Origin: a virus
Reading direction: 5' to 3' (one strand)
DNA length: 27,385 nucleotides
IMG/VR virus record: IMGVR_UViG_3300009438_000019
Span: 1-27,385 of that record
Part shown: positions 10,001-18,810 of the stretch, piece after piece
Layout: every line of letters starts with the position of its first letter
Numbering within the stretch: the stretch's first letter is position 1
Position numbers and translations under genes: made by a program
The notes under the pieces: generated by a model
The model's database searches: none
What the model saw: the letters and a program-made list of their open reading frames with translations, nothing else
What the model was told of the DNA's origin: nothing

Positions 10001-10368
10001 TTTTTCTCTAATTCTAAAAAGTTAGAATCAAGTTCAGCGTTTGTAAGAGGAAGCCCCTTTGCTTTAACAGTTGTGATATAAAGTTCACTGCCAGCAATCA
10101 GGCCTGTAATGCCAGTAATGCTATTGCCACTTACAGTAATAGTGTCATTAACGACGCTAATAATTTTATTATGCGTTGATAAATCATCAGCATTAAGCAA
10201 CCGCATTCCTGACTTTACTTTCTTTAATAAAGGTATTGACGCATTATCAACAGTGATTGCCGTATTTGCGCCACTGACTAAAGTCGGGGCTGCCGCTAAC
10301 GTAACTACTATGTAACGGTAATCTGCTAATTCAGCAGGTTTATTTCTAATTGTTAGGTCAATACTCAT
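7066..10368 (-). CDS. Beta-helix tail fibre or tailspike-like structural protein (1100 aa)
   Basis: The first 130 residues end in KGLPLTNAELDSNFLELEKN, close to the 'PLT-N-E-D-NF-L-N' motif common at the base of phage fibre proteins. Residues about 330-470 are a beta-rich segment with TYKYRIAEFSRDTGKLTE and NVLIYRATN. Residues about 545-820 look like a right-handed parallel beta-helix of the pectate-lyase type: VTIPDGTYYTNLIKIPNGIK is followed by repeated rungs such as CTLSNITLDGN, LTFDNVKIQNV, FTIANSQIQNG and LKITSSTFENF. The remaining 280 residues form a separate C-terminal part. Such beta-helices may bind or cleave surface glycans; I cannot identify catalytic residues, so enzymatic action is only a possibility. 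The start lies one base after the stop of the 194-residue gene. Confidence 0.75.
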   Translation of the reverse strand: MSIDLTIRNKPAELADYRYIVVTLAAAPTLVSGANTAITVDNASIPLLKKVKSGMRLLNADDLSTHNKIISVVNDTITVSGNSITGITGLIAGSELYITTVKAKGLPLTNAELDSNFLELEKNKLAADGSQDVVGDLQIKSGSNTDGDLTIDGTLSAKSLDLSTATGLAITLGDGDIEASTIVVSGGINDSSLFDVYSITAFEEPLILLANDDGTFKGTSVLYLNSTSGLQEDETLVTQTPIGDNLFEENKQIKILKVNSDKNYIIVEELDDAEKDYGKNERLTTADDAPVILKSLKTNKLLKSRQNVSVFGIAKADTDSQPTPPPLAENDVGAVVATFLATQGTPNTTYKYRIAEFSRDTGKLTEADTFTTNTFQIGTGSIPGKNVSLDQFSETTYNRISSANRSNTNNNVLIYRATNSFNDSDFKLIAVLGEDEMAGQTQFNFTDYGNFITNEWANKNELGEYDPDTGLSYLPITWADLQNASAQEIYKKGISRLTVDSVSADNTVTFVETLSTTNAHTTKKELEFYHDNSTVLNASGELIGGIEYLLNTKKNKGETTVTIPDGTYYTNLIKIPNGIKIQGSSKQNTVLKAHPWHTSTSNAISRQSQPAGDIFSSTPSSYSHNMIILDDSSKCTLSNITLDGNFINQVKFQLTQSNVLVRVANSTDLTFDNVKIQNVVSGAVLGQNTKYFTIANSQIQNGAVFLTGDQDNLACPLHARDSSNLKITSSTFENFNVESDLAGLSVGVLLGNVIRNSGAGVLVYGSTNTILSPNLILGSSNEFIGAVDTFDSEYDSINIDLTGSGNYVSESINFLRDGENLYLSSLPEEIDDEPVYGTEVTIRDNFETVVKDGVKEYFIDKTQYQAFSYSSLGNKINVTSAEEDLATGNFQFGVTAAGITDIRNVADHAKVKQAYQTHRSNYSNLYGTGNALAGETLVGLIYELIAKEYKYIRTTEAVVTFNEISLTVADAAGTLSLVIPSTDTFGNVTNDININSVSIGDKIILKCPHASTDTAFEDDEGIDSSVADKIFITTSLNPDLVHEVTNVNRATRTITISINTEQTFSVGDVFSEKVMTSGNSQNTRIGVENEFIISKGIVNI
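7191..7198 (-). promoter_or_regulatory. Possible internal late promoter octamer before the 1142-residue fibre gene
   Basis: An exact TATAAATA on the minus strand lies inside the end of the beta-helix gene, about 125 bases before the next ATG. It is encoded by part of Ser-Ile-Asn-Thr rather than the Tyr-Lys-Tyr codons that produce chance matches elsewhere. Position is plausible, but AT-rich coding DNA yields several such octamers by chance. Confidence 0.25.
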
Positions 10369-10369
10369 T

Positions 10370-10954
10370 TTAATTAATTGTAATTCTCCATGTTATTGTT
10401 ATAACATCATCTTTTTGTTTTGTGAATGTGTTTCCTTCGTCAAATGTTGTTCGACATATTAATTTTCTTGTAGCGCTACTAGGTGATGCATTAATATTAG
10501 TTGCAATTAATGCAATTTCTCCAATAGGTACAGCAGCACCAATGTCAAGCTCTGGCCAACTGTCACTTGCTGGACTATTAAGTTCATCATCATTATTGTC
10601 TTTTACTAGTGTTTCATTTAAATTATCAAAAAAGTTAGTAAGATAGATGATACTATTGTTAGGTATATTTACATCCTCATTATCTACAATAGCAGATGAA
10701 TCGTAGTTAATATCTTTATAGATCGGATCAGACAGCGTATCAATATTATCACTCACAGTTTGATCTGCAAAATTTTTACCTATAGCAATTTCTGAAATTT
10801 TATCATCAGTATTATCTTCAAAAATTCTTTTGACAAAGAATTCTTTACCGGCGTTTGTAACAACGTTATTTACTTTGATTTGGCGGGAACTGCCGTCTTT
10901 TGACTTTACATCAATAAAAACTTCGCCCTTTACTTTAATGCTTTCTTTATTCAT
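10370..10954 (-). CDS. Small structural-type protein of unknown role (194 aa)
   Basis: I do not recognise a named family. The N-terminal half has the pattern IKVNNVVTNAGKEFFVKRIF, followed by ISEIAIGKNF and a DTLSDPIY segment. This 'TNAG-(K/R)-x-F ... I-x-x-IAIG ... D-T-L' arrangement occurs in small phage tail or fibre-associated proteins, which fits its place between the DUF4815-like protein and the beta-helix fibre. The C-terminal half ends in a beta-strand-like DVITITWRITIN. There is no signal peptide or membrane segment. Its start overlaps the end of the 64-residue gene by eight bases, indicating coupled translation, and a CATAAATA promoter candidate precedes it. Possible roles are a fibre adaptor or baseplate decoration; neither is demonstrated. 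Confidence 0.7.
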   Translation of the reverse strand: MNKESIKVKGEVFIDVKSKDGSSRQIKVNNVVTNAGKEFFVKRIFEDNTDDKISEIAIGKNFADQTVSDNIDTLSDPIYKDINYDSSAIVDNEDVNIPNNSIIYLTNFFDNLNETLVKDNNDDELNSPASDSWPELDIGAAVPIGEIALIATNINASPSSATRKLICRTTFDEGNTFTKQKDDVITITWRITIN

Positions 10955-11141
10955 TTATTAAGTTATTTATGATATTTTTTAGTGCAGCAACCTCATTCAT
11001 TAAATATTCTACCTTTTCTTCTAGTTTTTTCTTTTGTTTTCTTTTGTTTATAAAGGCGTGATATGCATCAATGTTTGTATTAATGATAGCTTTTGATTTT
11101 TCATCCCGCGAAAAATCTGGATTTTCCTCTGTCTTTATCAT
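10947..11141 (-). CDS. Small charged coiled-coil protein (64 aa)
   Basis: The start overlaps the stop of the 1981-residue gene by the four-base ATGA arrangement, and its own stop overlaps the next gene by eight bases, so it is embedded in a coupled operon and very likely expressed. Residues 1-30 contain DFSRDEKSKAIINTNIDAYH. Residues 31-64 are Lys/Glu-rich with hydrophobic residues at heptad-like spacing (LEEKVEYLMNEVAALKNIIN), a predicted helical coiled coil. Small proteins with this 'DFSRDEKSKAIINTN' start followed by a coiled coil are familiar to me from marine T4-like phages as hypothetical proteins. It might act as an assembly factor or trimerising clasp for the neighbouring fibres; this is inference. 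Confidence 0.75.
   Translation of the reverse strand: MIKTEENPDFSRDEKSKAIINTNIDAYHAFINKRKQKKKLEEKVEYLMNEVAALKNIINNLINE
10964..10971 (-). promoter_or_regulatory. Possible late promoter, CATAAATA
   Basis: The minus strand reads CATAAATA nine bases before the ATG of the 194-residue gene. It lies inside the 64-residue gene. It matches the relaxed NATAAATA late promoter form but not the exact T4 octamer. Confidence 0.3.
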
Positions 11142-14100
11142 ACATCAGTTGCTGCAATCGCAATTAAGTTCCTTACCTTACAGTATTTAGCATTATCTAG
11201 ACCAACAAAGACTATTTTTACGCGTGCAGATTGGAATTCTTTATTACCAGCGTCTGGTGAATCATCGTTTGGATTATTTCTAATTTCAAATTCCATACGT
11301 GGATAATCACTTTCATCCTTTGCAATTGGTATTATACTAGTAGGCTGTTCGTCCGCTTTTATAATAGTCGCTTCAATATACTTTCGCCTTGTAATATATG
11401 TACCGGTTGAGACTTCATATTTTTCGGTTTCGTTATCAAAATTAGCAAATACACGAATATCTGTTTCAGCTAAATCTGTTGGTTTATGTACACTAGCAAA
11501 TACTTTTAATATGTTTCCTGGTGTTAATAAACTAATATTTTTTGTAATATATCCGTTATTAGCTTTAACAAGTAAACCATCATTATCATTTGAAAATGTA
11601 TTCCTAGAATTAACATTGCTTAATCCCAATAGTGATATTCTTTCTAAATCAATTATAGGTGAAATGTTAACATCTTCAGTAGAAAGTGTAGCCGTTAATT
11701 GAACATTATTAATATTTTGATTCTTTATCGATTCTTTTAATTCGTAGTTTTCTCTACTTTCTATTGCATTAAATGATTTTACTACACCACTTTGATTGAT
11801 AAAATTAATGTTATAATTTATACTAGTGTTTGGTAATAATAGATTTTCATCAAATAAATTGAATGCAGTAAAATCAAAATCACCAATGTCTTGTGTTTCA
11901 ATAGAGTCATCTGACCTAGCGAATGTTGTATTAAATGTGAATGTTTTTTCTTCAGTTGGAAAAACACATTTATTAATCTGAAATACTAAATCGCGAGTTT
12001 GATCTGGTGTCCATGTTCTTGTATTTTGACTTTTTAATAATACGCCTACGTCTGGATTATCTGTAATTGTAGTACCAGAGATTAAATCAGTCCTACCTAA
12101 TACAGAAGTCCATACTCTGTAATCAGTTGAATTTGATGAAACAACCAATGCATACTCAGTGTTTGATTTTAAATAAACTGGATGTTCAAACTGAAAATTA
12201 GTAGTATTAGAACTACTTATGATACTAGAAGCTATTTCTGGCTCACGCCCAGAAACTTTCACTTGAGAATTTGCTTTTTTAACTCTTGATCCCGGTATAA
12301 TCTCTTGCGTAGGTATACCTAGTTCTGTTGGTACAATATAAACCTCTACATCCATATTTGCAGAAGGCTTTTCAGCGAAAAACAAATCTATATCAGATAT
12401 AAAAACACCATTGGTATATGTTTCTTCAATCTTAAAGGTTTGCGCAATTGGATCACGTCTCCATCTCCACCACTGTCGGCGTCTACGTACGATACGTTGT
12501 CTTGTTGTCGTGAACTGTCTATTTTGTCTAACAGCTTCTACTTCTAATTCAGGTGTTCGTGTACTTTGAATCAATCTAGATTTTGAAGAAACTAAACCTC
12601 TAGCGTGATACTCTGACTCCGCTATTGAATCGGCTTCATCATCATTATTGTTAGGTGATGATGTTAACTTAAACTGTCTAACACCTGTTCTAAACCTAAG
12701 GCTTGAATTATTTGGAATTCTAAAGAAACCTGTAATATCTCCTGCTTCAAGCGTAGTAACTAAAGGCTCAGCGAATGCATTGATTCTATTACTTCTAATA
12801 GGTAAATCATTTTCGCGTCTACTATCTGGTTTACCACGACCACGGAATGATCTAGATGTGCTTCTGCCAAATCTAACAAATTCTGGCGACATCGCGCAAT
12901 AATCTGTAACATCTTCGTCGTCAAAGAACGCATAAAGCCTAGTATTTGGTTTCATACCAGTAGCTTTAAACGAAACAAACCTAGAACGAATAAACGGAAC
13001 AATATTAATATCAACAACTCTATCACCAAGATCTTCAGTGATTACGTCTTCGCCAATTGTTGTAACAGTTCCAGTACGTGATTGATTTGTTGTTGTTTGT
13101 GTTAGTGTTGAAGTGCCACCATTCCAAGTTGCAAGCAGGCCAGCGCCCCATCTTCCCCAACGTCTGTTTTGAAGAGTTGTACGTCCAAAATTAACAGTAG
13201 TACTTCTTGTACTTTGCCAATTTGTTTGCCAGGAATTCCATTCAGTGCCTAACACACCTTCAAATACATCTGTGTTATTAGCAAGAAACTCAATCGCGTC
13301 CATTGCGCCATTATTATTAATGGTAACGGCAGGACGCCTTTCTGTGTCGATCCATTCATCAGAAGATGGTGACAACGTTAAAGTACCAACATATGTTGAG
13401 ACTTCAAATGGTTGTAGGTTGAGCGTTTCTGTAACAAGTTTATTCTCTACTAATGTTTCTGTTGCGCCTTCCCACAATGATACTTGTTCTTCAGAAAGAT
13501 CTCCTGTTTGTACATCAACATCATTTTTTTCAATTATTTCTTTTCTTGTTGATTCAGTTGGATTTAGTACAACATCTGGATTAGCACCAACGAACATATC
13601 AACCGTTTCTCTAATATTTTGCACAGACGTGACGTTATCGACAGTAAAGCCTTCGCCATTCTCTGGCTTTAAACCAGTGTCTGAGTTTTCAATAAACACC
13701 GCGTTGGTAGTGTGGTAGGTGATTTCATACCAAGTACTAGATGCTACTTCTTCAAAGAAATTAACGGTGTTATTAACATAAGAAAATCCTTTTGAAACAT
13801 ACTTAGGCCGGCCGTCGTATGGTTGATTCTTATTATACATTTCATATCTAAAGAAGTCTTCACCTTCAAATTTTGCAGGAGCGATCCGACGAAACGCGGT
13901 GCCTCCGCCGCTTCTATGCTGAACATATAACCATCCTGCAAAATCTTTGTCTAACAATTCACGTCTTGCATCGTTATTTCTTCCAGCTGAATAACCTGCA
14001 TTATATAATGTGTATATTCCTGTGATTTCGCTATCAAACTCATCATCAAACTCTTTGGCATAAATGTCTGAACTTCTTGCAAGTCCGTTTTTAGGCACAT

Positions 14101-17083
14101 AATTATTTTTTGCATCATATTTATATGTAATGCTGGGATTTAAATAGTCATCAACTGAAACGCCGACGTTCGTCCTTAAAATTGGATTAATTTCAACATT
14201 ATAAGACTTATATAATTTAAAATTCTTTTGCTTGTAGTATGGTCTTAATACACTTTCTTTTTTATCAACAGCAACAAGATAATCAGTCAAACTAGTATCA
14301 CCAACACCATGTCCAGAAAAGTTATCTACAAGAAATCCATTTTTAAACATTTCATCGTTTAGTTCATTTCTTACTGTAAGTGATTCTGCTTCTTTTTCTA
14401 ATAGTGATAAAGCCGTAAGGTATTCTATTCTGTCAACACGCTTATCAATATTGCCAATTTGGCTCATAGTAAAACGCTTGTGATCAAACATTTTTTTATT
14501 AATGTCTGCAATGTTACATGTAAAGTATGGTAAAAAATATTCGTATAATTCTAAAGAATTATTTGGTGCTTCTGGCGGTGTCGGCTCAAGTGCAGACGTG
14601 CCTTTTATAATTCTTAGATCGCCTTCACTATCAATGATTAATTTATCAATTCTATTAAGATAATAATCCAATGATACAGTCGACACTGAATTTGGTCTTA
14701 GAATAGTTGCACGATCAGCAACACCAGCAGCATTTTTCTTAACACGAAAATCTACATAGTCAGAAACTTTTCTATCATTATAAAATGGGATATCACAGAA
14801 GCTAATATCGTCGTCACTATATGAATCGCGTGAAAAATATTCACCTTCGGCGCTATGTTCAAAATGCGTATATTCTAGCGTATACTCTTGCAGGCCCTCG
14901 TTTTCGTCACCGTCGATAAACTTATTTAATATGAGTGCACCGGTATTGCCACTCGCACTAAGTTTTAAAATAGGTGTTTCATAATAGTCATTAGTTAAGC
15001 CATCGCTCTCAACACTAATAATATTATTGCTATCACCAAAATATGCCACAGCGACCTCACTCTCTTGCTCGGCAGCGGTACTATTCACTACGTCACCCTT
15101 AAAAATCTTTATATTTTTATCAAACATCAGATCTTGATGTATATCTTCATCTAGAGCAGTTGTATAAGTAACAGCGCCACCGTCGGCCTCAGGGAACGTA
15201 AATTTATGTCTTTTTCTCGTAAGTGTTTTGCTGCGGCGCTTTGATCCGTCAGTATCTTCTACTGTAATAGGCGCTAAAATCCTATAGTCAGTAGCCAAAC
15301 CAGCAAAGTCCTGCGCGCCGTTGACTGCTTCAAAACTTACTCTAGTAGAATTCGCGCCCTCGCTAATTGTGTAATCACTAGTTGGAACAACCACATCGTT
15401 CTTTATAATAACATATTCATCTGATTCCACATCCACAATTTCTTCAAATGATTCAACACCACTGACACTAATAGTCAATATGCCACCACCTAGAGTTGGT
15501 TGCATTTCTTGAATCTTTTGATATTTTAACTTTGAAACAGACTTAACCCCTTCATACGGTAGTTCAAAAATCTGAGTAGAATCTGTTGTGTATGTAACAA
15601 CATCAGCAGCTTCGTACCCTCCATTTTGAGCAAATACACTAGTGTGATTAACACCATCAAATAAGTAACCCCTTATTTTATCAGTGCCTGGAATACTTAC
15701 AAGTGCTTTTAATTTATTAGCGCGATTTGCCGTGCTGGCAAGTAAAATATTTGATGGGCTGTCGTTATAATTAATTTCAACATAATTACCATATCGAATT
15801 GAAAAGTCTACATCAGTGCCTGTTGCGGTGTCTGCGACAGGGTCACGTGGTAAATCACCCATTAACACAACTTTAGATGGATACGTATATCTATATCCAT
15901 TTACATATGCGATTGCTGTATCAATTTCTAAAGCATACTTATTTTTCGCTATATCAACAGAGTTAATTTCAAAAGGCCCGGTGTTTGTAATATACTCTTC
16001 TGTATATAACCCATCATTGCCTTCACCATCATTTAAGAAGTATTTAAAATTAATTTTAAATGGATTTAGAATATAATTGCCGTCACTCTCGTATGTTCTT
16101 GCAGCTAAAGTATTATCTAAATTACTTTTACTATTATTAGCTACTACTTCTACACCATTATCTCTAACGGTTAATATACGTTTTATTTCTCCTATAGTAT
16201 TTGAATCAGGCTTTGATACCTTACCTTGTTCTAAATTTAAATCATATAAAACGTCGTCTTGTGTTACAAACGTAGGATCTAATACGATTTGATATCTATT
16301 TGCACCAGGAGCTGCAAAGTTTAATGAGCCATTAGCGTTATCATTTAGAGTTATATCATCAGCTGCACTAATAACGCTTTCTACAATTTTAAATACTAAA
16401 TCTCCTCTTACTATTTTATCTTTAGTGTCTTTTTTATAAAAACGATTAGTAGTTGGTAAATGTACAAAACTACCATTAATAAAATAAATGTTTTCAGCTA
16501 TTGCGAATGAAAACCCGTAACCAGTTTCTGTAATAGTTCCAAACGGATCATTTGCGATAAAATCAACATCCAAAGCATTTTTGTATTTACCATCTTTCCA
16601 AAATAAACTATCAGATGCTACAAATTTATGAGATTGCTCATATTGAATGTGCATTCTAACTTTACGAACACCTGCTGCGTTAGTGAAATTTTCAACACCA
16701 AGGATTTTAGCTGAGCCACCGTTTTCACCTCGCGACTCAATTGCTTTTTGAAGCTTTAATGTGCTAACTAGAGTATCAATGGTTAAATTCTCATCTCCGT
16801 CAACTGGTGTAAATTCAAACTCAATATAGTCAACGCTATCAGTGAATGTCGGCTCAGCATTAGTCGCTAGAGCTTGACCATCTTTAAAAAACCCTAACCC
16901 AAATTGATTAATTTGGTTTTGAAGAATCGATTGTAGTTGATTCAGTTCTCGTGTTTGTACAGCAAATCCAGGTTGAAACAAAATACGTAAGTAATTTTTG
17001 TCGTTAGGTGTTTCATTATTGTTGTCTTTCAGTTGAAAGTCATCAAAGTAAGGTGCGTTATTATATGTTGTAATATTTGCCAT
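11138..17083 (-). CDS. Giant DUF4815-like baseplate/fibre structural protein (1981 aa)
   Basis: Residues about 26-70 read NYLRILFQPGFAVQTRELNQ, then LQSILQNQINQFGLGFFKDG, the hallmark start of phage DUF4815-type structural proteins. About residues 1280-1400 hold WNSWQTNWQS, a Gly/Thr-rich segment, and GDRVVDINIVPFIRSRFVSF with YAFFDDEDVT. About 1532-1543 is an Arg/Trp patch (RRRRQWWRWRR) directly before DPIAQTF. The next 140 residues include GVFISDIDLFF, FEHPVYLKSNTEYALVV and GVLLKSQNTRTWT, a beta-rich module known in large marine T4-like phage proteins. It follows gp8 after one base and probably occupies the gp9/gp10 peripheral baseplate position, linking wedges to fibres. That role is inferred from order. 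It is the longest gene here and has no visible Shine-Dalgarno; an internal TATAAATA lies 66 bases upstream. Confidence 0.85.
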   Translation of the reverse strand: MANITTYNNAPYFDDFQLKDNNNETPNDKNYLRILFQPGFAVQTRELNQLQSILQNQINQFGLGFFKDGQALATNAEPTFTDSVDYIEFEFTPVDGDENLTIDTLVSTLKLQKAIESRGENGGSAKILGVENFTNAAGVRKVRMHIQYEQSHKFVASDSLFWKDGKYKNALDVDFIANDPFGTITETGYGFSFAIAENIYFINGSFVHLPTTNRFYKKDTKDKIVRGDLVFKIVESVISAADDITLNDNANGSLNFAAPGANRYQIVLDPTFVTQDDVLYDLNLEQGKVSKPDSNTIGEIKRILTVRDNGVEVVANNSKSNLDNTLAARTYESDGNYILNPFKINFKYFLNDGEGNDGLYTEEYITNTGPFEINSVDIAKNKYALEIDTAIAYVNGYRYTYPSKVVLMGDLPRDPVADTATGTDVDFSIRYGNYVEINYNDSPSNILLASTANRANKLKALVSIPGTDKIRGYLFDGVNHTSVFAQNGGYEAADVVTYTTDSTQIFELPYEGVKSVSKLKYQKIQEMQPTLGGGILTISVSGVESFEEIVDVESDEYVIIKNDVVVPTSDYTISEGANSTRVSFEAVNGAQDFAGLATDYRILAPITVEDTDGSKRRSKTLTRKRHKFTFPEADGGAVTYTTALDEDIHQDLMFDKNIKIFKGDVVNSTAAEQESEVAVAYFGDSNNIISVESDGLTNDYYETPILKLSASGNTGALILNKFIDGDENEGLQEYTLEYTHFEHSAEGEYFSRDSYSDDDISFCDIPFYNDRKVSDYVDFRVKKNAAGVADRATILRPNSVSTVSLDYYLNRIDKLIIDSEGDLRIIKGTSALEPTPPEAPNNSLELYEYFLPYFTCNIADINKKMFDHKRFTMSQIGNIDKRVDRIEYLTALSLLEKEAESLTVRNELNDEMFKNGFLVDNFSGHGVGDTSLTDYLVAVDKKESVLRPYYKQKNFKLYKSYNVEINPILRTNVGVSVDDYLNPSITYKYDAKNNYVPKNGLARSSDIYAKEFDDEFDSEITGIYTLYNAGYSAGRNNDARRELLDKDFAGWLYVQHRSGGGTAFRRIAPAKFEGEDFFRYEMYNKNQPYDGRPKYVSKGFSYVNNTVNFFEEVASSTWYEITYHTTNAVFIENSDTGLKPENGEGFTVDNVTSVQNIRETVDMFVGANPDVVLNPTESTRKEIIEKNDVDVQTGDLSEEQVSLWEGATETLVENKLVTETLNLQPFEVSTYVGTLTLSPSSDEWIDTERRPAVTINNNGAMDAIEFLANNTDVFEGVLGTEWNSWQTNWQSTRSTTVNFGRTTLQNRRWGRWGAGLLATWNGGTSTLTQTTTNQSRTGTVTTIGEDVITEDLGDRVVDINIVPFIRSRFVSFKATGMKPNTRLYAFFDDEDVTDYCAMSPEFVRFGRSTSRSFRGRGKPDSRRENDLPIRSNRINAFAEPLVTTLEAGDITGFFRIPNNSSLRFRTGVRQFKLTSSPNNNDDEADSIAESEYHARGLVSSKSRLIQSTRTPELEVEAVRQNRQFTTTRQRIVRRRRQWWRWRRDPIAQTFKIEETYTNGVFISDIDLFFAEKPSANMDVEVYIVPTELGIPTQEIIPGSRVKKANSQVKVSGREPEIASSIISSSNTTNFQFEHPVYLKSNTEYALVVSSNSTDYRVWTSVLGRTDLISGTTITDNPDVGVLLKSQNTRTWTPDQTRDLVFQINKCVFPTEEKTFTFNTTFARSDDSIETQDIGDFDFTAFNLFDENLLLPNTSINYNINFINQSGVVKSFNAIESRENYELKESIKNQNINNVQLTATLSTEDVNISPIIDLERISLLGLSNVNSRNTFSNDNDGLLVKANNGYITKNISLLTPGNILKVFASVHKPTDLAETDIRVFANFDNETEKYEVSTGTYITRRKYIEATIIKADEQPTSIIPIAKDESDYPRMEFEIRNNPNDDSPDAGNKEFQSARVKIVFVGLDNAKYCKVRNLIAIAATDV

Positions 17084-17084
17084 A

Positions 17085-18806
17085 TTAGAATTCGATTATG
17101 AAATTCAGTGTTTCTATTTGATTAAGCTCGCGTTGGATTGGGTCACTGTTATTTATAAATAAAATGTCGCCAGAAAATGCATCAACCTCTGGATTTACCA
17201 ATGAATTGGCTTTAATTGTAAATGTTTTGCCTTTGATTAATACGGTTTCACCTGCTTGTAATCGAGCAGTACTTGATTGTTCAGCACTTAATATATATCT
17301 GATAACTCTTTCGTTCGGAGCAGTATCTTTAAAATCAATTAATATTGCTCTAGTACCAGAAACTTGCCCTTCGATAATATCGTCTGCTTCAACCGTCGAG
17401 TTGTCATCAATTACTAGTGTACAACTATACTTTGCATCAGCGGTTGTATCAGTTAATACATCACTTGAATTATTAAATTTAAGTGGATTTTGAATAATTC
17501 CAACTTGTCTAAAATCATTTCCTGTTGTAAAATCACCTGACTGCGCAGAAATTCTAACGTTAATAAAGAGAGATGACGCGTTCAATTCTTTTTGTAAATT
17601 TCCTGCATGACCTTCTGGTGGCGAAATAATTACATTTAAATTGTCATCAGCTGCCGTGACAGCTGAACCTATAGCTCGATTAATAACCGAGATTAGTGAT
17701 GCTGATTTAAATCCATTGCCTGCTTTAATAATGTCAAATGTTGTTAGTTGACCATCATTAATTTTTCCGTATATAATTGAACTAGATTGTACTAACTGAA
17801 CTTTTGCGCCAGCGATATATCCACCACCAGGATCAATAACTTCAACAGATTCGACAGTGCGAGTCACTTGGTTAATTGTTGCTAATCCGTATGCTGAAGT
17901 AATGTTAAGGTCTTCAAACTCACTTACTTGTAATTCACTTGTTTTTAATCTAAACTTAACTGGTACTTTTTGATAGTGGGCCGGATCTGTATCTAGAAAA
18001 TAATCAGCACCTCCAGATGTGAGTTCAAGATTATCAATCTGCAGTGCACCAGTTGCCGGTATGTTAGTTATTCTCATCTCGGCAAACGCCGTTGTAGAGG
18101 TATCGCCATCTCCATCTACAAAGAACGGCACTTCTGAGAGATTAGGATAAATTCCTTTTGATGCATCAGAATCCTTAAAATCAATTCTGTCAACCTGACC
18201 TCCATCTTTAGACTTTATAACATCATCTTCTCCAGCTGGCAATGGTAAATGAGTTTCTGTATCAAATTTTATTAGCGTTGACGCACCATAACTAATTAAT
18301 AATTTCCATTTATAACCATCATCTGTGTTAAATATACCAGTATCTTGACTGTCTGGCTTATTAATTGATGCTGCACCGTTATTATTATCGATACATTTAT
18401 ATACTTTGCCATTATCGGCTATAACATAAAAGGGCTCATTTTCAGATATAGAAGAAAGATCTATTCTATTTGAATATTGACTATAAACTGTTCCAGAAGT
18501 CCACACGTGTTTTTTAAATGCGACTCTAGTTTCACTTTTTCTTATTTTGCGTAAAGCGGTAATACTTTTTCGTGTATTAAGATTATCTAAAATAGCATTT
18601 GTCGGCAAAGGAAAATCCGCAGGGCTATCTGGGTCAAATGGTGTCGGCCGGCCATAGAACGCATATAACGCTATTAAATCGCGATCAATAGAGCTTTTAA
18701 AATTATTTAAAAATCCAAAGCGCGCCTCTTGCGTAAGAAATGATTTATTATCGTCAGATCCATCAAAAGACGTTGAACTGCTGCCTGGTGTAATTGTTAT
18801 TCCCAT
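17085..18806 (-). CDS. gp8: Baseplate wedge protein gp8
   Basis: The block at residues 101-170 is diagnostic: VWTSGTVYSQYSN, then FYVIADNGKVYKCIDNN, KPDSQDTGIF and DGYKWKLL. This 'FYV...VYKC-DN...DGY-WK' signature is typical of gp8 in T4-like phages, where gp8 dimers join gp10, gp7 and gp6 in each baseplate wedge. YAFYGRP at 48-54 is also characteristic. At 573 residues it is longer than T4 gp8 (334), with the extra length in the C-terminal half, which contains repeated GGGY/AGNGF-type beta segments. It lies between the gp7-position gene and the DUF4815-like gene, matching T4 gene order. A TATAAATA octamer ends four bases before the ATG, so it probably starts its own late transcript. Confidence 0.85.
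   Translation of the reverse strand: MGITITPGSSSTSFDGSDDNKSFLTQEARFGFLNNFKSSIDRDLIALYAFYGRPTPFDPDSPADFPLPTNAILDNLNTRKSITALRKIRKSETRVAFKKHVWTSGTVYSQYSNRIDLSSISENEPFYVIADNGKVYKCIDNNNGAASINKPDSQDTGIFNTDDGYKWKLLISYGASTLIKFDTETHLPLPAGEDDVIKSKDGGQVDRIDFKDSDASKGIYPNLSEVPFFVDGDGDTSTTAFAEMRITNIPATGALQIDNLELTSGGADYFLDTDPAHYQKVPVKFRLKTSELQVSEFEDLNITSAYGLATINQVTRTVESVEVIDPGGGYIAGAKVQLVQSSSIIYGKINDGQLTTFDIIKAGNGFKSASLISVINRAIGSAVTAADDNLNVIISPPEGHAGNLQKELNASSLFINVRISAQSGDFTTGNDFRQVGIIQNPLKFNNSSDVLTDTTADAKYSCTLVIDDNSTVEADDIIEGQVSGTRAILIDFKDTAPNERVIRYILSAEQSSTARLQAGETVLIKGKTFTIKANSLVNPEVDAFSGDILFINNSDPIQRELNQIETLNFIIEF
17150..17157 (-). promoter_or_regulatory. Possible internal late promoter before the giant DUF4815-like gene
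   Basis: An exact TATAAATA on the minus strand lies near the 3' end of gp8, 66 bases before the ATG at 17083. It is part of a palindrome TATTTATAAATA, so the plus strand carries the octamer too (17154-17161). Because only one base separates gp8 from the next gene, an internal promoter is the only place one could sit. Chance occurrence remains possible. Confidence 0.3.
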
Positions 18807-18810
18807 CTTG

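Noticed and set aside
7066-10368. Reading the beta-helix protein as a confirmed pectate lyase or depolymerase
   Set aside because: The repeat pattern supports the fold only; no catalytic motif can be assigned by eye.
13245-13718. Plus-strand open frame of 157 codons, the longest of many opposite-strand frames
   Set aside because: It lies wholly inside the well-supported 1981-residue minus-strand gene, matches no family I recognise, and has no promoter or ribosome site; the other plus-strand frames left of 27134 are rejected for the same reason.
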